Numbered from the stretch's first letter, positions 25,126-33,815 are shown. The stretch is DNA of 64,000 bases from Bacteroidetes bacterium 43-16 (GCA_001897525.1 MKTB01000005.1:62001-126000); one strand, 5' to 3'. The notes: a model not told the origin generated them from the letters alone. Numbers and translations: made by a program.

Positions 25126-25560
25126 ATGGCCATCAGATATTTTGAAGAAGAAGGTATTCGATCAAAACTAAAACAGAAAAGAGCACTCAGCCAGTTTATC
25201 ACACAGGAGATCATAGGCAAACACCTGGATGTGCAGCGGGTAGACATTAACTATATCTTTTGCAATGATGACAGCCTGCTGGAAAAAAACATAGCATTCC
25301 TCGATCACCATACGCTTACAGATATCATCACGTTTGACCTGTCAGAATCCGAAGAGGACCTGATGGCTGAACTGTATATCAGTATAGACCGCGTGGCGGA
25401 CAATGCTGCTGCTTTCGGGGTCAGCTATGAGCAGGAATTGCACCGGGTCATCTTCCATGGTATCCTGCACCTCTGCGGCTTCAAAGACAAAACGGATCAG
25501 GATGCAAAAGAAATGAGGCGGCAGGAAGACCTTTGTATAAAGGCCTATTTTAAACAATAA
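25126..25560 (+). CDS. ybeY: Endoribonuclease YbeY (rRNA maturation factor)
   Basis: Metal-dependent RNase involved in 16S rRNA 3'-end maturation and ribosome quality control. The 144-residue protein has the family motif as HGILHLCGFKDKTDQDAKEM: the first two zinc histidines are present, while the position of the third (normally GYDH) reads FKDK. I recall this variant from other Bacteroidota YbeY proteins, so a shifted or different third ligand is likely rather than gene decay. The conserved LTDIITFDLSE segment near residue 64 is intact. Confidence 0.9.
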   Translation: MAIRYFEEEGIRSKLKQKRALSQFITQEIIGKHLDVQRVDINYIFCNDDSLLEKNIAFLDHHTLTDIITFDLSESEEDLMAELYISIDRVADNAAAFGVSYEQELHRVIFHGILHLCGFKDKTDQDAKEMRRQEDLCIKAYFKQ

Positions 25561-25579
25561 TCTAATTTAATAAAAGGTG

Positions 25580-25720
25580 GTGTATAAAAAGGCTCCCAAA
25601 TTTGTCATATTGAGCTTGTCAAAATATAGACAAATTTGATGCTCAATTTTTGCCGTACTAAGCCTGTCGAAGTATCGACAAGCTCAATGTGACAAGAATC
25701 TTGGCTTTTTAGACACCCTC
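25580..25720. mobile_element. MITE-like element, copy 1
   Basis: A non-coding element whose ends are imperfect inverted repeats of about 40 bases: GTGTATAAAAAGGCTCCCAA...TTGAGCTTGTC on the left and the complement of GTGTCTAAAAAGCCAAGATT...TTGAGCTTGTC on the right. A second copy in opposite orientation lies at 57131-57256; this copy has about 15 extra internal bases. No open reading frame is present. It fills the ybeY/pseudouridine synthase gap. Confidence 0.75.
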
Positions 25721-25729
25721 TCATGATAT

Positions 25730-26455
25730 ATGAAATCAGAAGTAATTTACGAAGACGAAAATCTAATCGCTTTTAATAAACCCAGCGGATTGCTGAGTAT
25801 CCCGGATCGCTTCAATGCAGAGATCCCCAATCTTTACAGAATGGCACAGGCCAGGCATGAAGGCATTATCCCCGTGCACCGCTTAGACAAGGATACCAGC
25901 GGGGTGATCGTTTACGCAAAAAATGAAGAGAGCCACAAATACTTATCACAATTGTTTGAAGGCCGGGAGATTGAAAAATACTACACAGCACTGGTGAACG
26001 GCAGATTGATCAAGCATTCCGGAAGCATCATCCAGCCTATTGCAGAAAATATGGCTAAGCGCGGCACCATGCTGGTACATAAAAGAGGTAAGGCATCCCA
26101 TACAGACTATGAACTCATCAAGGAATGGGCACAATATAGTTTGTTGAGATTGCAGATCCATACCGGAAGGACACACCAGATTAGGGTACACCTTCAATAC
26201 CTGGGACACCCGGTAGTAGCTGACACGATCTATGGCAACGGTAAAGGCATCTACATCTCCAGCTTAAAAAAGAATTTCAAAAACAATGATCCTTTAGGCG
26301 AAGAGAAACCGGTACTAAACCGCCTGGCACTGCATTCTTCTACCTTGAAGTTTAAGGATATGGATGGTAAAGAGGTAGAGATCAACGCACCTTTCCCCAA
26401 AGACATACAGGCCGCGATACAGCAACTGGATAAATGGTCGGCGACAAAAGTATAA
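25730..26455 (+). CDS. RluA-family RNA pseudouridine synthase
   Basis: Isomerises uridines in rRNA or tRNA. The 241-residue protein has the RluA motif II HRLDKDTSGVIVYAK near residue 50 with the catalytic Asp in RLDKDTSG, motif I-type ENLIAFNKPSGLLSIP at residues 8-23, and motif III LQIHTGRTHQIRVHLQYLGHPVVAD near residue 143. There is no S4 domain, so it belongs to the short RluA/TruC-like subgroup; the exact site modified cannot be read. It is preceded by the MITE-like element. Confidence 0.9.
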   Translation: MKSEVIYEDENLIAFNKPSGLLSIPDRFNAEIPNLYRMAQARHEGIIPVHRLDKDTSGVIVYAKNEESHKYLSQLFEGREIEKYYTALVNGRLIKHSGSIIQPIAENMAKRGTMLVHKRGKASHTDYELIKEWAQYSLLRLQIHTGRTHQIRVHLQYLGHPVVADTIYGNGKGIYISSLKKNFKNNDPLGEEKPVLNRLALHSSTLKFKDMDGKEVEINAPFPKDIQAAIQQLDKWSATKV

Positions 26456-26501
26456 TGGTTAATGAGTGATAGGTGATGGGTGATGGAACTATTCTATTAC
26501 A

Positions 26502-26540
26502 TCATTAACAATCAACCATTAACCATTGACCATTTATAAT
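26502..26540. repeat. Dispersed ATTAACCATTAA-type intergenic repeat, copy 3
   Basis: CATTAACAATCAACCATTAACCATTGACC words, preceded at 26462-26486 by TGATGGGTGATGG words complementary to the CACCCATCACTCACC tract near 4320. Confidence 0.55.
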
Positions 26541-26557
26541 TAGAAGAACAATATCAT

Positions 26558-27760
26558 CTAAAGATTATAGTATATCGTTTTCAGATAGGAGGACTCCGGT
26601 ATGGATATGGGATGATCCCAGTCATGCCGGGTACTCATCAGCACACCAGGCTTTAAGCCCAGCCTGCGGAAGGCCCGCTGATGAGCTTCTTTAAAGCTTT
26701 CCATATCTACACGGGAAGAACAGGAAGCCAGTACCAGAACACCACCTTTACGGCAAAGCGCTGCACCCAGCGATGCCAGCTTCTCATATTGCTTCAAGGC
26801 CCGCTGCACCTCAGATTGCTGCTTGGCAAAGGAAGGCGGATCGATCACCACCACATCATATTGCTGCCCATCTTTAACCAGGTCGGCCAGGAGCTCAAAA
26901 GCATCTCCTTTCATGGTCTTATGCTCACCGGTGTAGGTATTAAGCTGTGCATTTTCCTGTGCCACTTCCAATGCCTGCGCACTGATATCGATACTGGTCA
27001 CTTCTGTGGCACCACCTACCAGTGCATGTACAGAAAATCCACCTGCATAAGAAAACACATCCAGCACGGTCTTACCTTTAGATAGCTTACCCACCTGGTG
27101 CCTGTTCAGGCGATGGTCCAGGAAATAGCCCGTTTTATGTCCTTTGATCACATGGGCCTGGAAGGCTATGCCATACTCCATAAACCGTACCGTAGGATCA
27201 TTTAATGTACCATACAATACATCACCATCAGCAAGATCTGCATTTACCTTAGCCACATTCCTCCCCAGCCTGAGCACCAGGGCTTCCGGTGCCATCACGC
27301 TGACCAATGCCTCTTTCAGCAAGTCCAGGTAAGGGATCCATATGCCTGAATAAAGCTTCAGGACCACTACCCTGTCGTAGACATCTACGATAACACCGGG
27401 CAAACCGTCTCCTTCGCCATAGATCAACCTGTAGGCATTGGTCGCTTCGCTGATCTTATCGGTTCTTTTATTAAACGCTTCGGTAATGGTATGGAGGAAA
27501 AAAGCCGCATCGACCTGCACCGGGCGATTGGCCTGTAGTATTTTTATACGGATCGGTGATTCGGCATCATAGAGCCCGATCCCGATCAGTTTATTATCTT
27601 TTTGTGCAAATACAACCGCAACGTCACCGGTCTGTGCATCTTCCGGTGCTTTTACAATGCTGTCTGAAAATATCCAGGGATGCCCTTTTTTAAGAATGGT
27701 TTCCGCTTTAAGATTCAGCTTTACTGCAATACGCTTGGGTTGATACATAGTTTGATTCAT
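26558..27760 (-). CDS. Class I rRNA (cytosine-C5)-methyltransferase, RlmI type
   Basis: SAM-dependent methyltransferase of the RlmI family, 400 aa with this start. An N-terminal PUA domain (KRIAVKLNLKAETILKKGHPWIFSDSI) precedes an EEHEE linker region and a Rossmann methyltransferase: LDVFSYAGGFSVHALVGGA near residue 234, DGQQYDVVVIDPPSFAKQQ (NPPY-like DPPS) and ASCSSR, the region of the catalytic cysteine. The frame is open from 27790, but an exact -7 box at 27769-27776 favours 27760 (or 27748). It acts on 23S rRNA by homology. Confidence 0.88.
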   Translation of the reverse strand: MNQTMYQPKRIAVKLNLKAETILKKGHPWIFSDSIVKAPEDAQTGDVAVVFAQKDNKLIGIGLYDAESPIRIKILQANRPVQVDAAFFLHTITEAFNKRTDKISEATNAYRLIYGEGDGLPGVIVDVYDRVVVLKLYSGIWIPYLDLLKEALVSVMAPEALVLRLGRNVAKVNADLADGDVLYGTLNDPTVRFMEYGIAFQAHVIKGHKTGYFLDHRLNRHQVGKLSKGKTVLDVFSYAGGFSVHALVGGATEVTSIDISAQALEVAQENAQLNTYTGEHKTMKGDAFELLADLVKDGQQYDVVVIDPPSFAKQQSEVQRALKQYEKLASLGAALCRKGGVLVLASCSSRVDMESFKEAHQRAFRRLGLKPGVLMSTRHDWDHPISIPESSYLKTIYYNL

Positions 27761-27768
27761 TTTCCCGG

Positions 27769-27776
27769 CAAAAGTA
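27769..27776 (-). promoter_or_regulatory. -7 promoter box deciding the RlmI-type gene start
   Basis: Minus-strand TACTTTTG matches TAnnTTTG, 9 bases before the ATG at 27760 and inside the longer possible frame. Confidence 0.65.
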
Positions 27777-27817
27777 GGACTATTCATCAATAGGGCGCAG
27801 AAAATTAAAAACCCGTA

Positions 27818-28666
27818 TCAAAGGGCCTTTTCCAGGGTGAAGATCGTGATCTCCGGCCGCACATTGAATCTTACCTGGTAAGAATGGCCCAAGGCCCGGT
27901 TAATGTACAGATCCCGGCCGTCTCCAAGGTCGATATGCCCTGCTGTATATTTTTTATTTTTTACAGGAAGGATGGGTGGTGGCAAAAAAGGAGGCTTTAC
28001 CTGTCCTCCATGCGTATGACCGGCAAGGATCCAGCCCTGGTAACCCCACCATACATCCAGGTCGCAGACATCAGGGTTATGGCAAAGTACAATATTAGCC
28101 GCATCATCTTTATGGAAAGGCATCACCAGTTCCGGTTTACAGTTAGTGGCCCAGTAATCATCAATGCCCAGTATATTGAAGCCGGGGATAATCTCTGTAG
28201 CTTCATTACGCAGTATCTTAAGGCCTGCTGCTTCCAGCACTTTGATCACCTTAAGGGCGATGTCCGGCTCGCTCCAGCCGCTGCCGTAATCATGATTGCC
28301 CAGCACCCCTACCGTGGCAATACGCCCTTTAACGGCATGCTGAAATACGGTCTTCAAATCCTCTTTTTCGAGAATATCTCCCCTTTTATTGATAAAGTCA
28401 CCGGTGTAGACCACAATATCCGGTTCAAATGCTTTGGCCTCCTCAAATGAATCTATGATAAACTGCCAGTCAAAGCGGTCGCCTACATGCATATCGCTGA
28501 TCTGCATGAGTGTTTTACCCACCAGGGCATCCGGCAGGTTCCTGACCGGCATTTTCAACGATACAAACTCCAGCCAGAAGGGTTCTATCTGCCAGGCATA
28601 AAGGCCGGAAACAAATCCTGCGCCTGCAAGCCCCACTAAACCCTTAATAAAAGTGCTTCTTTTCAT
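27818..28666 (-). CDS. Calcineurin-like metallophosphoesterase, membrane-associated
   Basis: A 282-residue protein with an N-terminal signal or anchor segment (FIKGLVGLAGAGFVSGLYAW) and the full dimetal phosphoesterase set: SDMHVGD near residue 57, YTGDFINKRGD near residue 87, LGNHDYG near residue 122, LCHNPD and AGHTHGGQ near residues 194 and 217. The order and spacing match the YkuE/YaeI group of periplasm- or membrane-facing phosphodiesterases. Substrate unknown (UDP-linked lipid A precursors are one known option for relatives). It precedes the RlmI-type gene by 57 bases. Confidence 0.85.
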   Translation of the reverse strand: MKRSTFIKGLVGLAGAGFVSGLYAWQIEPFWLEFVSLKMPVRNLPDALVGKTLMQISDMHVGDRFDWQFIIDSFEEAKAFEPDIVVYTGDFINKRGDILEKEDLKTVFQHAVKGRIATVGVLGNHDYGSGWSEPDIALKVIKVLEAAGLKILRNEATEIIPGFNILGIDDYWATNCKPELVMPFHKDDAANIVLCHNPDVCDLDVWWGYQGWILAGHTHGGQVKPPFLPPPILPVKNKKYTAGHIDLGDGRDLYINRALGHSYQVRFNVRPEITIFTLEKAL

Positions 28667-28871
28667 GAATACAAAATCAACTAACTAAACGTCATTTACC
28701 AGGCTATAGTATCGCTTTACAGCTATCTTTAAATGATAAAACTGCAAAATGGTACGTTTACCTTATAAAACTAAGGTATTGCAGGCTTTATAAAACAGGC
28801 ATCATGTTTTCAATCTGTTAATATAAGTCAATTTTTAGCCTAACTATCGCCACTATCAACATTTATTCATT

Positions 28872-28879
28872 TAAATTTG
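28872..28879 (+). promoter_or_regulatory. -7 promoter box of outer-membrane protein 1
   Basis: TAAATTTG, exact. It overlaps the first in-frame ATG (28877), which therefore cannot be the start. Confidence 0.75.
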
Positions 28880-28903
28880 CCGGGAACAAACAAAACGAAT
28901 TTT

Positions 28904-29464
28904 ATGAGAAAATTATTATTTTCTGCAGTTGCTGTCGCAGCTTTAGCCACTACTTCAGTATCTGATGCCTCTGCGCAGGTAATTAAAGGTTTTTACAAAC
29001 AACCTTACAAAGCGCGAAACAACGGTACTTTCGATAAAGGAACGGGTATTTTTTCGGTTGGTTTAGGTGCACCATACGGGTATGGTGGCTACAGAAGTAC
29101 TTTACCTCCTGTTTATGTAAAATATGAGATGGGCATCATGGATGAAGTGGGTATTGGCGTAGTTGGTGGTTTAGGTATGGGAAAAAACCGTTTTAATGAC
29201 GATGGTTATTTCGCAACTACAATAGGTGCTTTAGGTTACTACCACTTCAACAAATTTATTCCTTTACAAAAATTGGATGTTTATGCCGGTTTAGGTATCG
29301 GAGTGGACATCAACAACAGAGGTGGTGATGGTTCTGACGTAAGTGCCCTGTTTTTATACAAAGCCGGTGTACGCTATTACTTCAGCAACTCCTTCGGTGT
29401 TTATATTGAATCAGGCTACGATCTTTTGAGTGTTGCTAATGCAGGTATCACTATAAGGTTCTAA
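28904..29464 (+). CDS. Small outer-membrane beta-barrel protein, paralogue 1
   Basis: A 186-residue exported protein: signal peptide at residues 1-26 (ending DASAQ), then alternating hydrophobic/aromatic strands typical of an eight-stranded porin-like barrel (GIFSVGLGAPYGYGG, PPVYVKYEMGIMDEVGIGVVGGLG, TIGALGYYHFN, KLDVYAGLGIGVDI, LYKAGVRYYFSNSFGVYIESGYD) and a C-terminal aromatic, ITIRF. It is about three-quarters identical by eye to the next gene. Function unknown; start set by the promoter box. Confidence 0.8.
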   Translation: MRKLLFSAVAVAALATTSVSDASAQVIKGFYKQPYKARNNGTFDKGTGIFSVGLGAPYGYGGYRSTLPPVYVKYEMGIMDEVGIGVVGGLGMGKNRFNDDGYFATTIGALGYYHFNKFIPLQKLDVYAGLGIGVDINNRGGDGSDVSALFLYKAGVRYYFSNSFGVYIESGYDLLSVANAGITIRF

Positions 29465-29484
29465 TGCCATAAACATTATACCTG

Positions 29485-29515
29485 AAGAAACCCATTCATG
29501 ATGAATGGGTTTCTT
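29485..29515 (+). terminator. Terminator between the outer-membrane paralogues
   Basis: 15-base stem (AAGAAACCCATTCAT) with a one-base centre, followed by TTTT. It shares the AAACCCATTC core with the terminator at 30154-30206, consistent with duplication of the whole unit. Confidence 0.8.
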
Positions 29516-29541
29516 TTTATCCCTATGAATGATTAATCGTT

Positions 29542-29549
29542 TAAATTTG
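29542..29549 (+). promoter_or_regulatory. -7 promoter box of outer-membrane protein 2
   Basis: TAAATTTG, exact, in the same TTTAAATTTGC(C)GGGAACAAA context as paralogue 1. It excludes the upstream ATG at 29529. Confidence 0.75.
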
Positions 29550-29570
29550 CGGGAACAAAAAGACGATTTC

Positions 29571-30134
29571 ATGAGAAAACTCCTATTTTCCACCGCTGCA
29601 ATCGCAGCTTTATCTTTCGCTTCTATCTCTAATGCTCCTGCCCAGGTGATCAAAGGTTTTTACAAGCAACCTTACAAAGCGCGTAACAATGGTACTTTCG
29701 ATAAAAAAGCCGGGATATTCTCTATAGGCTTAGGTGCACCTTATAGTTATGCTAATTATTACAGGACTATTTTTCCTCCTGTTTATGCTAAATATGAAAT
29801 GGGTATCATAGATGAAATAGGTATCGGACTTGTTGGCGGTATGGGTTTTGGTAGTAATCGTTATAGCGACGATAATTATTCCACAACAACAATAGGTGTT
29901 TTGGGCTATTACCACTTTAATAAATTCATTCCTTTAAAAAAATTAGATGTTTATGCCGGCCTGGGTATTGGAATGGATATCAACAACAGAATGCACAGAG
30001 GTACAGAGGTCAATCCTTTGCTTTTACTCAAAGCCGGTGCCCGGTATTACTTCACTCAATCATTCGGTGTTTATATTGAATCAGCTTACGATATGTTGAG
30101 TGTGGCTAATGCAGGTGTCACTTTCAGGTTTTAA
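29571..30134 (+). CDS. Small outer-membrane beta-barrel protein, paralogue 2
   Basis: A 187-residue exported protein with signal peptide (MRKLLFSTAAIAAL..., ending NAPAQ) and the same barrel pattern as paralogue 1, including the identical VIKGFYKQPYKARNNGTFDK opening and the final aromatic FRF. Differences concentrate in the surface-loop regions, e.g. YSYANYYRTIF versus YGYGGYRSTL, and MHRGTEVNPLL versus GGDGSDVSALF. It has its own promoter and terminator, so each copy is an independent unit arising from a tandem duplication. Confidence 0.8.
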   Translation: MRKLLFSTAAIAALSFASISNAPAQVIKGFYKQPYKARNNGTFDKKAGIFSIGLGAPYSYANYYRTIFPPVYAKYEMGIIDEIGIGLVGGMGFGSNRYSDDNYSTTTIGVLGYYHFNKFIPLKKLDVYAGLGIGMDINNRMHRGTEVNPLLLLKAGARYYFTQSFGVYIESAYDMLSVANAGVTFRF

Positions 30135-30153
30135 TACCGAACAGGATTATAAC

Positions 30154-30206
30154 TTACATAAAAAGGGAAACCCATTCGCTGCGAATGGGTTTCCCTTTTT
30201 ATGTAA
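30154..30206. terminator. Long bidirectional terminator
   Basis: 26-base perfect inverted repeat with a one-base centre (TTCGC-T-GCGAA) between outer-membrane protein 2 and the converging lysS. Confidence 0.85.
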
Positions 30207-30222
30207 TGAATGATTTAATTCT

Positions 30223-31746
30223 TTAATCAAATTTCTCCGGGCGCATCTGCGGGAAGAACAATACATCCTGTATAGAAGGCTGGTTGCTCAACAGCATACA
30301 TAAGCGGTCAATACCGATACCGATACCCGAGGTTGGCGGCATACCATATTCCAGTGCTCTCAGGAAATCGTGATCGATGAACATGGCTTCATCATCACCA
30401 CGCTCCATCAGCGTCATCTGCTCTTCAAAACGTGCACGCTGGTCGATAGGATCATTCAGCTCGGTATAAGCATTGGCTAATTCCTTACCATTGATCATTA
30501 ACTCGAAACGCTCTACCAGTCCCTCTTTACTACGGTGCTTCTTGGTCAGCGGAGACATCTCAACCGGGTAGTCGATAATAAACGTAGGTTGTACATAAGT
30601 ATGCTCTGCCGTCTCGCCAAAGATCTCATCGATCAGTTTACCTTTCCCGATATTAGGATCTACAGCAATATTCAATTGTTTACATACCTCCCTCAATCCT
30701 GCTTCATCCATTTCGCTGATGTCAATACCGGTATTTTCTTTAACAGCATCAAAGATCGTGATGCGCTTGAACGGTGCTTTGAAGCTGATAATATGTTCAC
30801 CTACCGGAACATCTGTAGTACCGTGTACCGCCAGGGCCAGGGCTTCAAACAGTTGCTCGGTGATGTCCATCATCCAGAAATAATCTTTATAGGCAGTGTA
30901 CCACTCCAGTACCGTAAATTCAGGATTATGCGTTCTGTCCATTCCTTCATTACGGAAGTTGCGGCTGAACTCATATACCCAGTCAAAACCACCTACTACA
31001 AGGCGTTTCAGGTACAGTTCATTGGCAATACGCAGGTAATAAGGCACGTCCAGGGCATTGTGATGCGTGCTGAAAGGTCTTGCAGCAGCTCCGCCCGGGA
31101 TATTCTGCAATACCGGTGTATCCACTTCCATTGCACCCCTGGTATTCAGGAATTCACGAATGGTGTTCATGATCGTAGTGCGTTGTGTGAAAGCAGTACG
31201 TGTATGCGGGTTGATGATCAGGTCGGCATAGCGTTGACGGTAGCGGAACTCCGGATCCGTCACTTCATCAAATACATTCCCGTCCACATCTCGTTTCACC
31301 ACAGGTAAGGGTTTCAAAGATTTGGTCAGTAAGGTAAACTCCTGTGCATGCACAGAGATTTCTCCTTTCTGCGTTACGAAAACATAACCTTTAATACCAA
31401 TGATATCACCGAGATCAATACCTTTGATCGCCAGGTCCCACAGGTTAGTATCCGTTCCTTCAGGAGCGAGTTCATCTTTCTTTAAGTAAATCTGGATGAT
31501 GCCTTTACCATCCTGGATCTTTAAAAAGCCTGCTTTACCTTTATTATTATTACTCATCACACGACCGGCGACACATACACTGGCAAACTCTTCCTTCTTA
31601 TCCTCTGTAAACTGTTTCTTTATATCTTCCGAATAATGAGATACAGGATACAATGGCGCAGGATAGGCTTCTATCCCTGCCGCAGAGAGTGCGTTTAATT
31701 TTTCTCTTCGCACTAACTCTTGCTCAGATAAGTGTTGAACTTGCAT
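30223..31746 (-). CDS. lysS: Lysyl-tRNA synthetase, class II
   Basis: Charges tRNA-Lys with lysine in the cytosol. The 507-residue protein has the OB-fold anticodon-binding domain (VCVAGRVMSNNNKGKAGFLKIQDGKGIIQIYLKKD, about 60-95) and the class II motifs: motif 1 near GAMEVDTPVLQNIPGGAAARPF, motif 2 FRNEGMDRTHNPEFTVLEWY, and motif 3 GIGIGIDRLCMLL near the C-terminus. Length and architecture are standard. It has an exact -7 box 31 bases upstream. Confidence 0.97.
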   Translation of the reverse strand: MQVQHLSEQELVRREKLNALSAAGIEAYPAPLYPVSHYSEDIKKQFTEDKKEEFASVCVAGRVMSNNNKGKAGFLKIQDGKGIIQIYLKKDELAPEGTDTNLWDLAIKGIDLGDIIGIKGYVFVTQKGEISVHAQEFTLLTKSLKPLPVVKRDVDGNVFDEVTDPEFRYRQRYADLIINPHTRTAFTQRTTIMNTIREFLNTRGAMEVDTPVLQNIPGGAAARPFSTHHNALDVPYYLRIANELYLKRLVVGGFDWVYEFSRNFRNEGMDRTHNPEFTVLEWYTAYKDYFWMMDITEQLFEALALAVHGTTDVPVGEHIISFKAPFKRITIFDAVKENTGIDISEMDEAGLREVCKQLNIAVDPNIGKGKLIDEIFGETAEHTYVQPTFIIDYPVEMSPLTKKHRSKEGLVERFELMINGKELANAYTELNDPIDQRARFEEQMTLMERGDDEAMFIDHDFLRALEYGMPPTSGIGIGIDRLCMLLSNQPSIQDVLFFPQMRPEKFD

Positions 31747-31777
31747 AATAATATTTGAATGCTTTAAAAATAAGCTG

Positions 31778-31785
31778 CAAATATA
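31778..31785 (-). promoter_or_regulatory. -7 promoter box of lysS
   Basis: Minus-strand TATATTTG, exact consensus. Confidence 0.65.
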
Positions 31786-31876
31786 GTTCTATTTTGCTTA
31801 TCCATTGATAGCTGCCTGTGCTTAATTTGCTAAGAAGAAATGGCAGCAAAATATTTTAAAAAACAAATTAAAAAAA

Positions 31877-31884
31877 TACATTTG
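31877..31884 (+). promoter_or_regulatory. -7 promoter box of the gene at 31904
   Basis: TACATTTG, exact consensus, 19 bases before the ATG. Confidence 0.65.
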
Positions 31885-31903
31885 TCTTTAAACGCATCTT
31901 ATC

Positions 31904-32233
31904 ATGACTGAGGAAAACAGGAAAGAAAGCTTAATCGCTGATATCAATAAAAAAGCTGATCTTGGATTTTCAGTGGAAGAGATCAGGGAAAACCTTGAAA
32001 ACAATGGCTATACACCGGAAGAGATCAGACAAGTAGGCCTTGTCGCGTATCAAAATAAGGTAGCCGAAAAAGATAAAAAATTCAGTCCCTGGTCTTTATT
32101 GATCTCCCTCTTCTTTATCATCAGGGGTATTATGTATTTTGCCAAAGAGCAGCATACCCTGGGATTCCTGATGGTGGGGGTGGGATTCCTCGGCTTTATC
32201 TTGAAAGCAGTCAACCTGAGAAGTGCTAAATAG
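31904..32233 (+). CDS. Small membrane protein with UBA-like N-terminal helices
   Basis: Unrecognised 109-residue protein. The first half is soluble and charged, with a three-helix look (KKADLGFSVEEIRENLENNGYTPEEIRQVGLVAY) resembling UBA-type or SHOCT-like helical modules; the second half carries two membrane segments (WSLLISLFFIIRGIMYFA and LGFLMVGVGFLGFILKAV). It has its own promoter and terminator and converges on frr. No function is assigned. Confidence 0.7.
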   Translation: MTEENRKESLIADINKKADLGFSVEEIRENLENNGYTPEEIRQVGLVAYQNKVAEKDKKFSPWSLLISLFFIIRGIMYFAKEQHTLGFLMVGVGFLGFILKAVNLRSAK

Positions 32234-32242
32234 ATAGAATAA

Positions 32243-32275
32243 AAAATGGGTTAACCGCTAAGGCTAACCCATTTT
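32243..32275. terminator. Bidirectional terminator
   Basis: 11-base stem AAAATGGGTTA/TAACCCATTTT with an 11-base loop, between converging genes at 31904 and frr. Confidence 0.75.
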
Positions 32276-32294
32276 CATATAAATGACCGGGTAC

Positions 32295-32858
32295 TTATAC
32301 GGTCATGATCTCTTTCTCCCTGTCTTTACAGGCAGCATCTACTTTTTCAATATTTTTATCGGTCAGTCCCTGCACACGGCCTTCCGCTTCTTTGGCAGCA
32401 TCTTCACTCAAACCGTCTTTTTGTAATTTTTTGATGGCTTCAATTGCATCACGGCGCGTTCCTCTCACTGCAATCTTCGCAGTTTCCCCTTCAGCATACA
32501 CCTTTTTCACCAATTCCTTCCTGCGCTCTTCTGTAAGCGGAGGTAAGAACAAACGAATCACTTCTCCGTCATTTTGAGGAGTCAGTCCTATGTTGGCCAT
32601 CATAATCGCTCTTTCGATAGGCGCAATCATACTTTTTTCCCAGGGTTGAATAGAAATAGTACGGGCATCGGGAGTAGCCACATTTGCTACCTGGTTTACA
32701 GGAGTAGGAGTACCATAATAGTCTACGTTGATGCCGTCTACCATATTGGGAGCAGCCTTACCTGCACGAATTTTTTGTAATTCACTTTCCAAATGTGAGA
32801 TTGCCTTTTTCATCCCTGCCGAAGCACCGCTTACCGCCTCTTCTAATAATTCAGTCAT
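32295..32858 (-). CDS. frr: Ribosome recycling factor
   Basis: Splits post-termination ribosomes together with EF-G. The 187-residue protein has the standard two-domain RRF pattern: the long helix segments MKKAISHLESELQKIRAGKAAPNMVDGINVDYYG at the N-terminus, the TPVNQVANVATPDARTISIQPWEKSMIAPIERAI beta/alpha domain, and the C-terminal helices EERRKELVKKVYAEGETAKIAVRGTRRDA. It sits next to prmC but has its own promoter box. Confidence 0.97.
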   Translation of the reverse strand: MTELLEEAVSGASAGMKKAISHLESELQKIRAGKAAPNMVDGINVDYYGTPTPVNQVANVATPDARTISIQPWEKSMIAPIERAIMMANIGLTPQNDGEVIRLFLPPLTEERRKELVKKVYAEGETAKIAVRGTRRDAIEAIKKLQKDGLSEDAAKEAEGRVQGLTDKNIEKVDAACKDREKEIMTV

Positions 32859-32904
32859 CCTAATGATTTAATATGTTTATTGATAGATTGCTATAATAAG
32901 TGGA

Positions 32905-32912
32905 CAAAAATA
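32905..32912 (-). promoter_or_regulatory. -7 promoter box of frr
   Basis: Minus-strand TATTTTTG, exact consensus, 46 bases before the start codon. Confidence 0.6.
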
Positions 32913-32938
32913 AGGAAAGCCTTTGATTTGACGAACTT

Positions 32939-33796
32939 TTATCTAAAAGCCGCTAATATTCGGTCATTATCGTTCAGGTCTTTATATAAAACGGAAGTCC
33001 AGCCTGCATTTTCATACAAGTCTAAAGTGCCGGAGGCGAATTGCTGGTTCAGTTCCAGGTAGACTGCCTTTGTTCTTTCATGGCTATTGGCCCAGTCCAG
33101 TATCTTCCGGTAAAACTGTTGCGGATCATTATTGGTAACGAATAAAGCGGCATGGGGTTCAAAACCTAACACATGGTTTTCCATGGCTGCGGCTTCTGCT
33201 TCCAATATATAAGGAGGATTACTGACCACAAGATCTGCATCCATAAGCTTTGCCCAATTGGTCTCATCCAGGAAATCACAGCACACAAAATCTACCTCTG
33301 TCCCGTTCATAGCAGCATTTGCTGCGGCCAGGTCTAAAGCCTCCTGTGAAATATCTATGCTCATGATCTCTATACCGGGCGCATTTTTTTTGAGCGCTAC
33401 CGCGATACAACCCGTACCCGTCCCCACTTCCAGCACCTTTAAGGGCTGTTCGCCGATCCTGGCCAATACTTTCTCCACCAGCTCTTCTGTCTCCTGCCGG
33501 GGAATCAAAGTATGCTCATTCACCTTAAATTTAAGCCCGTAAAAATCTGCGTAGCCCAATACATATTGAATGGGTTTACCCGACACCAGCTCTTCCAGCA
33601 ATGCTTCAAAGCGCTGCCGGTCTTCCGGGCGCAGCCTATCCTGCATCGCCATCCTTAAACCCAGCCGGTCCAGTTCAAGTATATGGCACAACAACATTTC
33701 TACCATCACATGTGCTTCCCCGGCTTCATACAAAGGATACAAAGCTTTCCTGGCCAATTGCACCGCATCGCCTGTTGTCATGTTATCTGTACTCAT
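32939..33796 (-). CDS. prmC: Peptide chain release factor N5-glutamine methyltransferase
   Basis: Methylates the GGQ glutamine of RF1 and RF2 (prfB is at 1538-2623). The 285-residue protein has the N-terminal helical substrate-binding domain, the PrmC-type IQYVLGYADFYGLKFKVNEHTLIPRQETEELVE segment near residue 77, the SAM-binding EVGTGTGCIAVAL near residue 122 and the catalytic VVSNPPYI near residue 190. Length is normal. An exact -7 box (33816-33823) lies 19 bases upstream. Confidence 0.94.
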   Translation of the reverse strand: MSTDNMTTGDAVQLARKALYPLYEAGEAHVMVEMLLCHILELDRLGLRMAMQDRLRPEDRQRFEALLEELVSGKPIQYVLGYADFYGLKFKVNEHTLIPRQETEELVEKVLARIGEQPLKVLEVGTGTGCIAVALKKNAPGIEIMSIDISQEALDLAAANAAMNGTEVDFVCCDFLDETNWAKLMDADLVVSNPPYILEAEAAAMENHVLGFEPHAALFVTNNDPQQFYRKILDWANSHERTKAVYLELNQQFASGTLDLYENAGWTSVLYKDLNDNDRILAAFR

Positions 33797-33815
33797 ATAT
33801 ATAATGTAAACGGGG

